From NCBI GenBank assembly GCA_022828125.1, contig JAJEJD010000019.1, forward strand, positions 266,875 to 330,874: a DNA stretch of 64,000 nucleotides, written 5' to 3'. Within the stretch, counting starts at the first letter, position 1. Each line of letters starts with the position of its first letter. A program made the translations under genes and the position numbers. The notes beneath the pieces are model-generated. The model had not been told where the DNA came from. It saw only the letters and a list, made by a program, of their open reading frames with translations, and made no database searches. Positions 32,789 through 40,678 of this stretch are shown here, piece by piece. The DNA is from a bacterium. Lineage in GTDB: Bacteria > UBA8248.

Positions 32789-32903
32789 GGTGAAATTGTC
32801 AATACAAATGTGGTGAAATTTATATTACAGATATGGTGAAATTGTCAATACAAATGCGGTGAAATTTATATTACAAGTGTGGTGAAAGTGTTAATAGACG
32901 CTT
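32789..32903. repeat. Five 23-bp tandem repeats (GGTGAAATT...)
   Basis: Units start at 32789, 32812, 32835, 32858 and 32881, each beginning GGTGAAA. Odd and even units differ (GGTGAAATTGTCAATAC versus GGTGAAATTTATATTAC), so it can also be read as a 46-bp unit in 2.5 copies. The last unit is diverged. It lies between the ATPase gene and the selenoprotein gene. Confidence 0.85.
32819..32848 (-). promoter_or_regulatory. Promoter for the DUF4143 ATPase gene within the repeats
   Basis: On the minus strand, TTGACA (32848-32843) and TATAAA (32824-32819) are 18 bp apart, a good sigma-70 pair, about 65 bp before the start codon. The repeat duplicates it: TTAACA (32894-32889) and TATAAA (32870-32865) are also 18 bp apart. 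Confidence 0.6.
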
Positions 32904-33031
32904 GGGCAAAGTATTCATTCGGCTCGCCGTCATGAATGCGCCGCGCCTATCCCCTATTCACCCAAGTGGACCAGCTCTGTTGGGATAGCGCTAGAACTTA
33001 CTTCCTACGAGGATTCAGTCGCACCCCCCCC

Positions 33032-33715
33032 TCACCCCGCCGCTCTAGCCAGAATCTCGCGGTAACCCGCATACACCGCCTCCCCGTAGGCGGGCGGGGC
33101 GTGCACTTCGGTGAGCTTGCCGCCTTCTATCGTCTTGTCCGACGCGTAGGGGTTGAAGACGGCCTCCCCGCTCGGGAAGATGAGGGTGGGGCTCGTCATC
33201 GGCATGCCCTCTTCGTCCCTCAGGCGCATGGCCTCTCTGTAGTCGTCCATCACGCCCTCCTCGTATGCGCCCGCTTCCAGGTCCGCGCGCACTTTCGAAG
33301 CGTCGAGACCCGCTTCTTCCGCCATCTCGCAAAGCACCGCGTCCTCATCCACGCGTCTTCCCTCGTAGAAAAAGCCGCGCCTGATCTTGAGATCGTAGAC
33401 CCGCGCCCTTTCCGGGTCCTGCGCATAAGCGCTCGCGTAGGCCTGATAGGCGCGCAGCGTGGTGCGCAGGTATTCTTCGTGCGGCCAGCTTCTGCACGGC
33501 GAGAGCGGCTCCTGAACGGCGATGAGGGGCCATTCCTGATCCACGATATGGCGCGGCGCCGGGCGGTCGTTGATGATTTCCAGGGGAAACGCGCGCCATT
33601 TGAGATGCAGCCTGCCTTCGAATTCGGGCATCACCTTGTCCAGCCGCGCCGCGGCCATGTACGCCCAGGGTCAGTGGTATTCGTGAAAAATCTCGACAAC
33701 CGCCGCATCCGCCAT
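33032..33715 (-). CDS. DsbA-family protein, selenocysteine-containing (H-U15-P-W-A)
   Basis: The frame starts at ATG 33715 and reads MADAAVVEIFHEYH, then TGA (33673-33671), then PWAYMAAARLDKVM and on to 33032: 227 residues. The UGA is where DsbA/FrnE and hydroxychromene-carboxylate isomerase-like proteins have the active-site Cys (CPWCY). Here the second Cys is Ala, so the motif is UPWA. The remainder fits the family: helical insertion with YDLKIRRGFFYEGRRVDEDAVL, then SPTLIFPSGEAVFNPY, the cis-Pro region. No signal peptide. Starting at the next Met (33658), as a standard translation would, removes the active site. A GC-rich hairpin follows the UGA. A frame-shifted pseudogene is the alternative but nothing else is damaged. 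Confidence 0.78.
33641..33657 (-). promoter_or_regulatory. SECIS-like hairpin of the DsbA-type selenoprotein
   Basis: On the minus strand GCCGC pairs with GCGGC around a GGC loop (33655-33643), extendable by two G-U pairs. The loop begins 21 nt after the UGA. The distance and G-rich apical loop fit a bacterial SECIS. GC-rich DNA forms such hairpins easily, so this alone is weak. Confidence 0.5.
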
Positions 33716-33897
33716 CTCATGCCCTCACAGATAAGAGAAATATCTCAAGATGAATTCCGATAGAGGAGCGTCCTCTCCCCTCCCCGATGATTTACACCCT
33801 CGTCTTCATAAAGAGCAAGCCGCCCCTTCCCCGCGAGCGCCTCATGCGCTCGCAATAAGCTGTGGTATCATGCCGAAAAATCAAGGAGACGCACGGA

Positions 33898-34314
33898 ATG
33901 AACCCTGAGGATCAGACAATCGCTTCCTTGCTCGCCGAAGCCGGGACCATCGCCGTGGTCGGTCTCTCGGACGATCCCTCGCGCACGAGCCACCGGATCG
34001 CCGCCTATATGCAGGAGGCGGGCTACCGGGTCATCCCGATTAACCCCAGAATCGAATCCGCTCTCGGGGAGAAGGCATATTCCAGCCTGAGTGAGGTCAA
34101 CGGGCGCGTCGACATCGTGAACGTCTTCCGGCGCTCCGAGGAGATACCCGCCCTGGTGGATGAGGCGATAGAGAGGCGCCCGCGCGCGTTCTGGATGCAA
34201 AAGGGCATCTCAAATCCCGCCTCCGCGCGCCGTCTGGAAGATGCGGATATCACGACGATCCAGAACCTCTGCATCAAGACCGCCCACCGGGAACTCGCGC
34301 AAACCCCTCGATGA
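33898..34314 (+). CDS. CoA-binding protein (YccU-like)
   Basis: A 138-residue Rossmann-fold protein of the CoA_binding_2 family: AVVGLSDDPSRTSHRIAAYMQEAGYRVIPINP near residues 18-50, then VNVFRRSEEIPALVDEAIER and FWMQKGISN. The family binds CoA; its physiological role is not known. AAGGAG precedes ATG 33898. Just upstream (33833-33853) an 8-bp inverted repeat, GCGAGCGC/GCGCTCGC, could be an operator or a weak terminator. Confidence 0.9.
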   Translation: MNPEDQTIASLLAEAGTIAVVGLSDDPSRTSHRIAAYMQEAGYRVIPINPRIESALGEKAYSSLSEVNGRVDIVNVFRRSEEIPALVDEAIERRPRAFWMQKGISNPASARRLEDADITTIQNLCIKTAHRELAQTPR

Positions 34315-35158
34315 GAATGGTCCGCTGCGAATCTCGCAAAAATTCCACCGCTACCTGCTCCTCGGCGCAGGCGCTTTGTTGGTCGTGGGAATGTTCGGGC
34401 TTTTAGAGAATTTCCTGCTCTACCACCCCTACCGGGAAATCGAGGTGACGCCCCGAAATTACGGCGTCGCGTATGAGAACGTCTCATTCAAGGCAGAGGA
34501 TGACATACGCCTTCACGGCTGGTACGTCGCGCCGAAAGACCCGGACGGCCCGGTTCTCCTGTGGGCGCACGGCAACGCGGGCAACCTCTCCCACCGCGCG
34601 GAGAACATCGCGCTCATCCAAAAAGAACTCGGGGCGGGCGTCTTCATCTTCGACTACCGGGGTTACGGGAAAAGCGAGGGCAGGCCGGGCGAGGAGGGAC
34701 TCTACGCCGACGGCAGGGCCGCGTACGCCTGGCTCGCCGAGCGCGTGCCGCACGAGCGCATTTTTCTCTTCGGGCGCTCGCTGGGCGGGGCCGTGGTGGT
34801 GAAGCTCGCCGTGGAAGGAAAGAAAGCGCGCGGCCTCATACTAGAAAGCCCCTTCGAGAGCACCCTCGCCATGGGGAAGAAGATGTTCCCCTTCCTGCCG
34901 GTGGGGTGGATCATCTCCTCCAAATTCGACAGCGCAGCCATGATCCCCGAAGTGGAGACCCCCCTGTTCGTCCTGCATGGGGACAGGGACGGCATCGTGC
35001 CCTTCGCTCAAGGGAGGAGGCTCTACGAGGCGGCCGGTTCGCCGCACAAGCGGTTTTTCACCATCAAGGGGGCGGGCCACAACGACACGTATTACACGGG
35101 GGGTGCGGCCTACTGGTCGGCATGGCGGGATTTTCTAACCAACCCCGAGTCAGGGTGA
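34241..35158 (+). CDS. Membrane-anchored alpha/beta hydrolase (YfhR/BEM46-like)
   Basis: About 305 residues in the longest reading. A hydrophobic anchor (YLLLGAGALLVVGMFGLL) precedes ENFLLYHPYREIEVTPRNYG, and the hydrolase core has LLWAHGNAGNLSHR, DYRGYGKSEGRPGEEGLYAD, nucleophile elbow FGRSLGGAVV, acid in LHGDRDGIVPF and His in GAGHNDTYYTG. This is the BEM46/YfhR-type serine hydrolase family. The start is uncertain: 34241 overlaps the previous gene by 74 bp; ATG 34391 would cut the anchor. It converges with the ABC gene (9-bp overlap). Confidence 0.85.
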   Translation: MRISRRSRTSASRPPTGNSRKPLDENGPLRISQKFHRYLLLGAGALLVVGMFGLLENFLLYHPYREIEVTPRNYGVAYENVSFKAEDDIRLHGWYVAPKDPDGPVLLWAHGNAGNLSHRAENIALIQKELGAGVFIFDYRGYGKSEGRPGEEGLYADGRAAYAWLAERVPHERIFLFGRSLGGAVVVKLAVEGKKARGLILESPFESTLAMGKKMFPFLPVGWIISSKFDSAAMIPEVETPLFVLHGDRDGIVPFAQGRRLYEAAGSPHKRFFTIKGAGHNDTYYTGGAAYWSAWRDFLTNPESG

Positions 35159-35956
35159 ATCGGGGGTCGGGTTCGTCTTCCTGGCTTTGCGCTTCGCCCG
35201 GAACTCCTGCAGCAGCCTTTCATGATGCACGCTCGTGAAGAAACTTTCGACGAACGAATCCACCGGATGGTTGATGAGATTCTCCGGCGTATCGACCTGG
35301 ACGATCACGCCGTCGCGCATTACGGCGATCCTGTCGGCGATCTGGAAAGCATCGGATAAATCATGCGTCACGAGCAGGCTCACCGCCCCGATCTCGTCGT
35401 GCACTCTTCTCAGTTCTTTTCTGACCTCCAGCCTCGCGACCGGATCGATGTTCGCCAGGGGTTCATCGAGAAGAAAAACCTGGGGGGGTATGGCGATGGC
35501 GCGGCCGATGGCGACTTTTTGCTGCTGGCCCGCGCTCAGGCTGTCCGGGCGGCGGCGGGACCATTTTTTGCTGATCCCCAGACGCCGCATCACGTCCTGG
35601 GCGCGCTCGTTCAGGATGCCCGGCAGCCAGCGGCGAATCTTGAGCGCGAAACCCAGGTTCGAGTATTTCTTCTCGTCGAAAACCCGCATGTGCGGCCAGA
35701 GGGCGTAGCTCTGGAAAACGAGCTGCACCCCGCGCCGCCCGGGCGGAATGCCGTTCAACCGCACGCCGTCCAAATAAATGTGGCCGCCGTCCTCATCCTC
35801 CACGCCGGCGATGAGGCGCAGGAGGGTCGATTTGCCGCAGCCCGTAGGGCCGACGAGCACCATGAACTCCCGGTCTTCGAGCGCCAGGGAGAGGTTGTCG
35901 ATCGCGCAAACGTCGTCGAAATCTTTCTTGAGTCCCGTAATCGTCAGACGGCTCAT
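35150..35956 (-). CDS. ABC transporter ATP-binding protein (orphan)
   Basis: A 268-residue ATPase. Walker A GPTGCGKSTLLRLIAG near residue 37, Q-loop VQLVFQSYALWPHM, signature LSAGQQQKVAIGRAIA near 140, Walker B VFLLDEPLANID, and H-loop VTHDLSDAF. It resembles the MalK/PotA-type importer subunits (NALSLALEDREFMVLVGPTG) but lacks most of the C-terminal TOBE domain. No permease or binding protein gene is adjacent, so it probably serves components elsewhere. The cupin gene lies 17 bp upstream on the same strand. Confidence 0.9.
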   Translation of the reverse strand: MSRLTITGLKKDFDDVCAIDNLSLALEDREFMVLVGPTGCGKSTLLRLIAGVEDEDGGHIYLDGVRLNGIPPGRRGVQLVFQSYALWPHMRVFDEKKYSNLGFALKIRRWLPGILNERAQDVMRRLGISKKWSRRRPDSLSAGQQQKVAIGRAIAIPPQVFLLDEPLANIDPVARLEVRKELRRVHDEIGAVSLLVTHDLSDAFQIADRIAVMRDGVIVQVDTPENLINHPVDSFVESFFTSVHHERLLQEFRAKRKARKTNPTPDSP

Positions 35957-35973
35957 AGTCCTCTCCGGCTCAT

Positions 35974-36318
35974 TCAGCCTTCAGGCGCCAGTTCGTTCAG
36001 CTTCTCGACGCCCGGCGTGAAGATCTCCTCCAGAACGAGCGGCCCGTCGCCCGCGTTGCGCGTGGAATGCTCCCGGTTCGGCGGAAAAACCACGACGCCG
36101 CCAGGTCCGAGGACCACTTCCTTCCCGCCGCACGCGAACCGCGCCGTGCCTTCGAGCACGATCGTCATCTGCTCGTTGGGGTGCGAATGGGGGTTGTACA
36201 TATCCACGCCGGCGCGAATCGTCTGGCGAAGCACGGTCAGCTTCTCGCCCGCCACCACGCGCTGAATCCTCTCCCCGGTATCGTGGGCTTCCATCTCTTC
36301 AAAATTGTAATATTTCAC
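35974..36318 (-). CDS. Cupin domain-containing protein
   Basis: A 114-residue single cupin: MYNPHSHPNEQMTIVLEGTA (first metal motif, His pair and Glu) and VVFPPNREHSTRNAG (second motif, His). Likely binds a metal and may be a dioxygenase, isomerase or sensor; which is unknown. It precedes the ABC ATPase by 17 bp. GAAGAACG lies before the ATG. Confidence 0.9.
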   Translation of the reverse strand: MKYYNFEEMEAHDTGERIQRVVAGEKLTVLRQTIRAGVDMYNPHSHPNEQMTIVLEGTARFACGGKEVVLGPGGVVVFPPNREHSTRNAGDGPLVLEEIFTPGVEKLNELAPEG

Positions 36319-36464
36319 GTTCTTCTCCGCCTGAATGGATAAACTTTACGGAAACCTGAACTACAGGACAGCATAAGCACCCGGTTCATCGTATAGAAGT
36401 ATTTGCATCCGCTCAAACCTTCTCCTAAAGTGTTCACACGCCGTCTTTTGCCTAGGAGACCATC

Positions 36465-36989
36465 ATGAAGCGAACCCTCATCTGCATCATCGCCATCGCC
36501 GCTCTCGCCGTGTTCTGGACGTTCTACCAGGCGGGCGCATCGGGACTCGGGCCCGGCGCGCGCGCGCCCGAACTCAAGGGCGGGCCCTGGATTGGCGGCG
36601 AGCCCGTGAAACTCGCCGATTTGCGCGGCAAGGTGGTTCTCCTCGACATGTGGACCTTCGCCTGAATCAATTGCGTGCGGGAGATCCCCACGCTGCGCTC
36701 GTGGCACGAGCGCTATGAAGACAAGGGGCTGGTCGTCATCGGAAACCATGCGCCCGAGTTCAACTTCGACAGGAAAAAAGAAAACATCGAAGAGGCCATG
36801 GCCAAGCTCGGCATCAAATACCGCGTCGTGATGGATAACGACTTCACCAACTGGGACGCGTTTCAGAACCGCTTCTGGCCGACGAAATACCTGATCGACA
36901 AGAAAGGAATCGTGCGCTTCAAGACGATAGGCGAGGGCAACCACGAGCGCACCGAGGCGATGATCATGAAGCTGCTCGCCGAAAAATGA
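36465..36989 (+). CDS. TlpA/thioredoxin-like protein, selenocysteine-containing (U67-I-N-C70)
   Basis: The frame starts at ATG 36465, reads to TGA at 36663-36665, then ATC AAT TGC GTG CGG and on to 36989: 174 residues. An N-terminal hydrophobic segment (LICIIAIAALAVFWTFY) is a signal anchor; the domain starts LGPGARAPELKGGPWIGGEPV, and the active site is LLDMWTFA-U-INC-VREIPTL, where relatives have a CxNC pair. Cys to Sec at the nucleophile gives a UxxC motif facing the periplasm. The C-terminus has FWPTKYLIDKKGIVRFKTIGEG, the cis-Pro strand. A standard translation yields two fragments (36465-36665 and 36675-36989). Overlaps the cytochrome gene by 4 bp (ATGA), first gene of a four-gene operon. 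Confidence 0.85.
36673..36693 (+). promoter_or_regulatory. SECIS-like hairpin of the thioredoxin-like selenoprotein
   Basis: GCGTG (36673-36677) pairs with CACGC (36689-36693), a C is bulged, and GGG (36679-36681) pairs with CCC (36686-36688) around an AGAT loop that starts 16 nt after the UGA. A bulged stem with a small apical loop at this distance matches the bacterial SECIS plan. Confidence 0.6.
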
Positions 36990-37975
36990 TGGAAACAGAA
37001 GAAACGTCGCAACCAGAGAACGCTCCCGCCTATCCCTACTCGTCATTACTCAGGATCACCCACTGGCTGAACGTCCCCCTCCTGCTCCTGATGATGGCGA
37101 GCGGGTTTCAGATATGGTGGGCGTATCCCGCCTTCGGGCCGGACAGGCCCAACCCCGAAGCTATCTATGAAGCGCTGCGGGGGACGGGAACCCGGGCCGA
37201 CCCGCGCGCCATCAACCTGGGCGCCGACTACAGGGTTTTCGTCCAGGGCCTCACGAAAACCTTCGGCATCGGCGAGTGGCTCGCAGGCGCGCTGCGCTGG
37301 CACTTCGCTCTCATGTGGCCCTACACCATCAACGGGCTGATCTTCCTGCTCCTGCTCCTCCTGACGGAAGAAGGGAGGCACTACCGGGTTAAGAAAGCGG
37401 ATTTCTCCGGCGCGAAGGAAATGCTGCTTCATCCGATAAAAACCTTTCACCATCCCCCGGGAGAGGGGAAATTCAACCCCATTCAGAAACTTGCGTACAA
37501 CGTCGTCATACTGGCCGGGGTGCTCTCCGTCCTCACGGGCCTCGCCATCCTGAAGCCCGTCCAGCTCGGTTGGCTGACCTGGCTTTTCGGGGGCTACCAG
37601 CCGAGCCGGTTCCTGCATTTTCTCGTAATGCTGTTTCTCTTTATCTTCATGATCGGCCATTTCCTCATGGTGATATCCCACGGCTGGCGGCGCGGGCTCG
37701 CGCCCATGATCGTCGGGATCAAGGCGGAGCGCGACGCCTTTCGGGCCAGACAGAAGCAATTCGCCAGAAATCTCGGGCGCGTCGCCGAGGAAGCAGCGAT
37801 TCTGGTGGTTTCCTTCTGGCTCGGGAGCCTCGTTGCGGATATGATGAACGCGGTTTTGGGAGGTGAGGCCTCAGGCGTGTGGTTCGGCGCGCCGGGGTAT
37901 CTCCTGGTCCGGTTTGGTCTCATGCGCGGACGGCGCATTGGAGACTTCCGGCGCAAGGCGAAAGCAGGAAGCTGA
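36986..37975 (+). CDS. Cytochrome b561/b6-type membrane subunit
   Basis: A 329-residue di-heme-type membrane protein with about five spans: ITHWLNVPLLLLMMASGF, LRWHFALMWPYTINGLIFLLLLLL, YNVVILAGVLSVLTGLAI, FLHFLVMLFLFIFMIGHFLMVISH and AAILVVSFWLGSLVADMM. Histidines in the spans (RITHW, WHFALM, LHF, GHFLMVISH) are plausible heme ligands. It resembles thiosulfate reductase/YedZ-like cytochrome b subunits that exchange electrons between quinol and a periplasmic molybdoenzyme. Overlaps the selenothioredoxin stop by 4 bp; the 94-aa membrane protein follows after 3 bp. Confidence 0.87.
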   Translation: MMETEETSQPENAPAYPYSSLLRITHWLNVPLLLLMMASGFQIWWAYPAFGPDRPNPEAIYEALRGTGTRADPRAINLGADYRVFVQGLTKTFGIGEWLAGALRWHFALMWPYTINGLIFLLLLLLTEEGRHYRVKKADFSGAKEMLLHPIKTFHHPPGEGKFNPIQKLAYNVVILAGVLSVLTGLAILKPVQLGWLTWLFGGYQPSRFLHFLVMLFLFIFMIGHFLMVISHGWRRGLAPMIVGIKAERDAFRARQKQFARNLGRVAEEAAILVVSFWLGSLVADMMNAVLGGEASGVWFGAPGYLLVRFGLMRGRRIGDFRRKAKAGS

Positions 37976-37978
37976 GGG

Positions 37979-38263
37979 ATGAACTCGGAAGAGCAAACGG
38001 AATTCGTATTGCCGACCAGGCTGGCGAAGCGCAGGCTTTTCCTTGGCAGGCTGGTTTTGAGCGTCGTCTGCATCAACGCCGCGCTGGCCTTGATCGCCGC
38101 TTATCTCCTGAGCGGGCCGATGGCCTGGATAACGCGACTTGAGTTCGGCTTTCTGACGTGGGCCTGCATCTTGTTTCCCACTTCTCTCGTCCTGGCCGTC
38201 CCCATCATCGCGCCCGTCGTCATCAAGGTGTTGAAGCCGCCGCCTGAGTCCTCCGGAGAGTGA
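37979..38263 (+). CDS. Small two-span membrane protein, unrecognised
   Basis: A 94-residue protein with two hydrophobic segments (LSVVCINAALALIAAYLLSG and FGFLTWACILFPTSLVLAVP, continuing IIAPVVIKVL). No heme-type histidines or cysteine motif. Embedded between the cytochrome b and molybdopterin genes, it is probably an assembly or anchoring subunit of that complex, by position only. Confidence 0.65.
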   Translation: MNSEEQTEFVLPTRLAKRRLFLGRLVLSVVCINAALALIAAYLLSGPMAWITRLEFGFLTWACILFPTSLVLAVPIIAPVVIKVLKPPPESSGE

Positions 38264-38265
38264 AG

Positions 38266-39078
38266 ATGAAAAAAGGCGAAAAGCGAATCATGGGATCTCG
38301 CGGGGGCAAATCGACGTCTTCGCGGCGCGGATTCATGAAGATGCTCGTAGCCTGCGCCTCCGCCTTCATGGCCGGGTGCTCGCGCCTGAATGAGGAACCC
38401 GGCGTGCAGGCCGTGCTGAGCTGGTTCGATCGGCTGAACCACAAGGTGGGCCTCATTACGGACAGCAACCACCGCCTGGCGCGCACCTATCCCAGAAGCG
38501 CCGTTCAGCCCGAGCAAATGCGGCCCAACGGCTCGGTGGTCACGCCGAACTCCCGGATCATCGAGACCCCTCCCGAGGAGTGGCGGCTCGTCGTTGGAGA
38601 GGCCCATCTCAGAAACGGGCAGATGATGAAGCGCCACTGGGCCCGGGAATACACGCTTGCGCAGCTTCGCGAGATGCCCGTTCTCGAGCAGACGGTGGAG
38701 CACATCTGCGTCGAGGGCTGGAGCGCGATATGCCACTGGCGGGGGGTGCACCTCGCGCGCTTCATCGAAATGCACAGGCTCAGGCCCGAGAGCCGCTACG
38801 TGTTCTTCCTTTGCGACGACATGCTCGCCACGGCGAACGGGCACGAGCGCTACAGCGTGACGTTCGATCTCAAGCAGGCGATGCACCCGCAGAACGTCCT
38901 CGCGTATGAGTACAACGGCGAGACGCTGCCCCTGGAGCACGGCGCGCCGCTGCGCCTCGCCTCGCCCACGAACGTGGGCTGGAAGAGCGCCAAATTCCTG
39001 CGCTACGTCTTCTTCACGAACGAGGACCTGGGCGGGTTCTGGGAGAAACAGGGCTACCCGCGCTATTACGGCTTCTGA
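38266..39078 (+). CDS. Molybdopterin-dependent oxidoreductase, YedY/MsrP-like, Tat-exported
   Basis: A 270-residue protein of the sulfite oxidase-like (Oxidored_molyb) superfamily. The N-terminus carries a twin-arginine motif SSRRGFMK (residues 18-25) and then a lipobox-like FMAGC, so it may be a Tat-exported lipoprotein. The molybdenum ligand Cys is in VEHICVEGWSAICHWRGV near residue 148, as in E. coli MsrP/YedY; the fold continues FFLCDDMLATANGHERYSVTF and LRYVFFTNEDLGGFWEKQGYPRYYGF. MsrP reduces methionine sulfoxide using MsrQ; the cytochrome b here could be the analogue. The ATG at 38266 has GGAG 8 nt upstream; a GTG at 38260 is too close to that site. Confidence 0.87.
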   Translation: MKKGEKRIMGSRGGKSTSSRRGFMKMLVACASAFMAGCSRLNEEPGVQAVLSWFDRLNHKVGLITDSNHRLARTYPRSAVQPEQMRPNGSVVTPNSRIIETPPEEWRLVVGEAHLRNGQMMKRHWAREYTLAQLREMPVLEQTVEHICVEGWSAICHWRGVHLARFIEMHRLRPESRYVFFLCDDMLATANGHERYSVTFDLKQAMHPQNVLAYEYNGETLPLEHGAPLRLASPTNVGWKSAKFLRYVFFTNEDLGGFWEKQGYPRYYGF

Positions 39079-39148
39079 CGATTCAGGGAGCCTCGACGAA
39101 TTGCGCAACGATCAATCCGGCCCGATCTTCGATGCAAATCCCACCTTC

Positions 39149-39355
39149 CGGGTTGTTGAAAAAGGCCTCTTTTCAGGGATAGAGGGGGCATCCCTCTCGT
39201 CCTGAAAACCAACCCCCCCTACCCCCCCCTTGTCAGGGGGGTATGAAAAGGCGATGCGCCCTCGCCGGGTTGAGGGGGTTTTGCTTTTTCTTGCCCCCCT
39301 GACAAGGGGGGGTAGGGGGGGTTGCTCCTTTGGCCAAGGCTTTCCCAACAGCCCC
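39149..39355. repeat. MITE-like repeat, copy B3
   Basis: Left end CGGGTTGTTGAAAAAGGCC (39149-39167), right end GGCTTTCCCAACAGCCCC (to 39355), an inverted pair with some change. The right end, read in reverse, is the left end of copy B1. The core CCCCCCCTACCCCCCCCTTG is mirrored by AAGGGGGGGTAGGGGGGG. The remaining DNA to 39573 holds only the TRAP operon leader. Confidence 0.78.
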
Positions 39356-39573
39356 TTCCCCGGAAAATTGACGATTCGCCGGGGACTTCGAAAGCCGGCT
39401 TGCCCCCGATTTTAACCCCTTGACACCGGTCTAACGTAAGATAAAATGAATCAGGGAAAATAAATCTTATCCAGAGAAATCATGACGCAGGAGGTTACGG
39501 GGGCTCCTTATCGGCGAGGGAGATAGGCGCCCCTGATTTGAGATTCGTCCAACTCGAAAGGAGGGAACTGCTG

Positions 39574-40635
39574 ATGACGATCAAGAAACTTACGACGATC
39601 GGGTTTATGATCTTTGCGCTGAGCGTCGCCCTGGTGGCGTCGGGTGTCGGCGAAGCGGACGCCGCGAAGCGCATACGCTGGAAAATGGCGAGTTGGTTCC
39701 CGAGCAAACTGACCCAGCTCGGCTCGATGGGCAAAGAAATGGTCGACCGTCTGGATAAGGTTTCGGGCGGCAACATCAAAATCAGGTTCTTCGAGCCAAA
39801 CGCGCTGATCCCGGCCAAGGAGTGCTTCGACGCCGTTGCGAAGGGCTCGGTGGATGCGTGCTGGTCGACGCCCGGCTACTGGTACGGCAAGGAGCCGGCG
39901 CTCGCCATGTTCGCCGCCGTTCCCTTCGGACCCAGAGCAGGCGAATATATGGGCTGGATTTTCTACGGCGGCGGCATAGAGCTCTGGGATGCGATCTACA
40001 AGAAGCACGGGTTGAAATCGCTCCCCTGCGGCGTCATCGCGCCCGAAGCGTCGGGCTGGTTCCGCAAGGAGATCAAGAGCATCGATGACCTGAAGGGTCT
40101 CAAGATGCGCTTCTTCGGTCTCGGCGCGAAGGTCATGGAAAAAATAGGCGTATCGACCCAGCTCATCGCCGGCGGCGACATCTTCCCGGCGCTCGAGCGC
40201 GGCTCGATTGACGCGACCGAATACTCGATGCCGGCGATCGACCTCAATCTCGGCTTCTACCAGGTGGCGAAGCACTACTACTTCCCAGGCTGGCACCAGC
40301 AGTCGACGGTCTTCGAACTGTTGCTGAACAGGAAGAAGTGGGATGCGCTCAACGACACCCAGCGGGCGCAGATTGAGGTGTCGTGCGGCGACGCGTTCCG
40401 CCAGGGGCTCGCCGAGGGTGAGGCCATTCAGGGCAAGGCTTTGGTCGAACTCAAGAAGAAGGGCGTGCAGATTCATCGCTGGCCCCAGTCCATCCTGGAC
40501 ACGTTAGAGAAGAAATGGGCCGAAGTCGCTGCTGCTGACGCTGCGCGCGACGCGAACTTCAAGAAGGTCTGGGAATCCTACAGCGCGTTCCGTAAGGAAT
40601 ACGCGGTCTGGAAGGATCTCGGATACTTAAGGTAA
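39574..40635 (+). CDS. TRAP transporter substrate-binding protein (DctP family)
   Basis: A 353-residue periplasmic solute-binding protein with a signal peptide (MTIKKLTTIGFMIFALSVAL, cleaved near GEADAA). The mature part starts KRIRWKMASWFPSKLTQLG, followed by FFEPNALIPAKECFDAVAKG, MFAAVPFGP, and the helix motif LKGLKMRFFGLGAKVM; the substrate carboxylate-binding Arg is likely the one in LKMRFFG. Length and pattern match the 2-oxo-acid/mannitol/chloroaromatic branch. AAGGAGG about 9 nt upstream fixes ATG 39574. Membrane subunits follow after a terminator. Confidence 0.93.
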   Translation: MTIKKLTTIGFMIFALSVALVASGVGEADAAKRIRWKMASWFPSKLTQLGSMGKEMVDRLDKVSGGNIKIRFFEPNALIPAKECFDAVAKGSVDACWSTPGYWYGKEPALAMFAAVPFGPRAGEYMGWIFYGGGIELWDAIYKKHGLKSLPCGVIAPEASGWFRKEIKSIDDLKGLKMRFFGLGAKVMEKIGVSTQLIAGGDIFPALERGSIDATEYSMPAIDLNLGFYQVAKHYYFPGWHQQSTVFELLLNRKKWDALNDTQRAQIEVSCGDAFRQGLAEGEAIQGKALVELKKKGVQIHRWPQSILDTLEKKWAEVAAADAARDANFKKVWESYSAFRKEYAVWKDLGYLR

Positions 40636-40678
40636 TACCCATGTGACGGCGCTCAGCCGTCTCGCTTGAAAAACCCAC

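Noticed and set aside
32789-32903. Five short repeats as a CRISPR array
   Set aside because: The units are directly adjacent with no unique spacers, and no cas gene is nearby.
9433-36665. In-frame UGA codons as pseudogene mutations
   Set aside because: Each UGA is exactly at a catalytic cysteine, the sequence on both sides stays conserved, and no other damage is seen.
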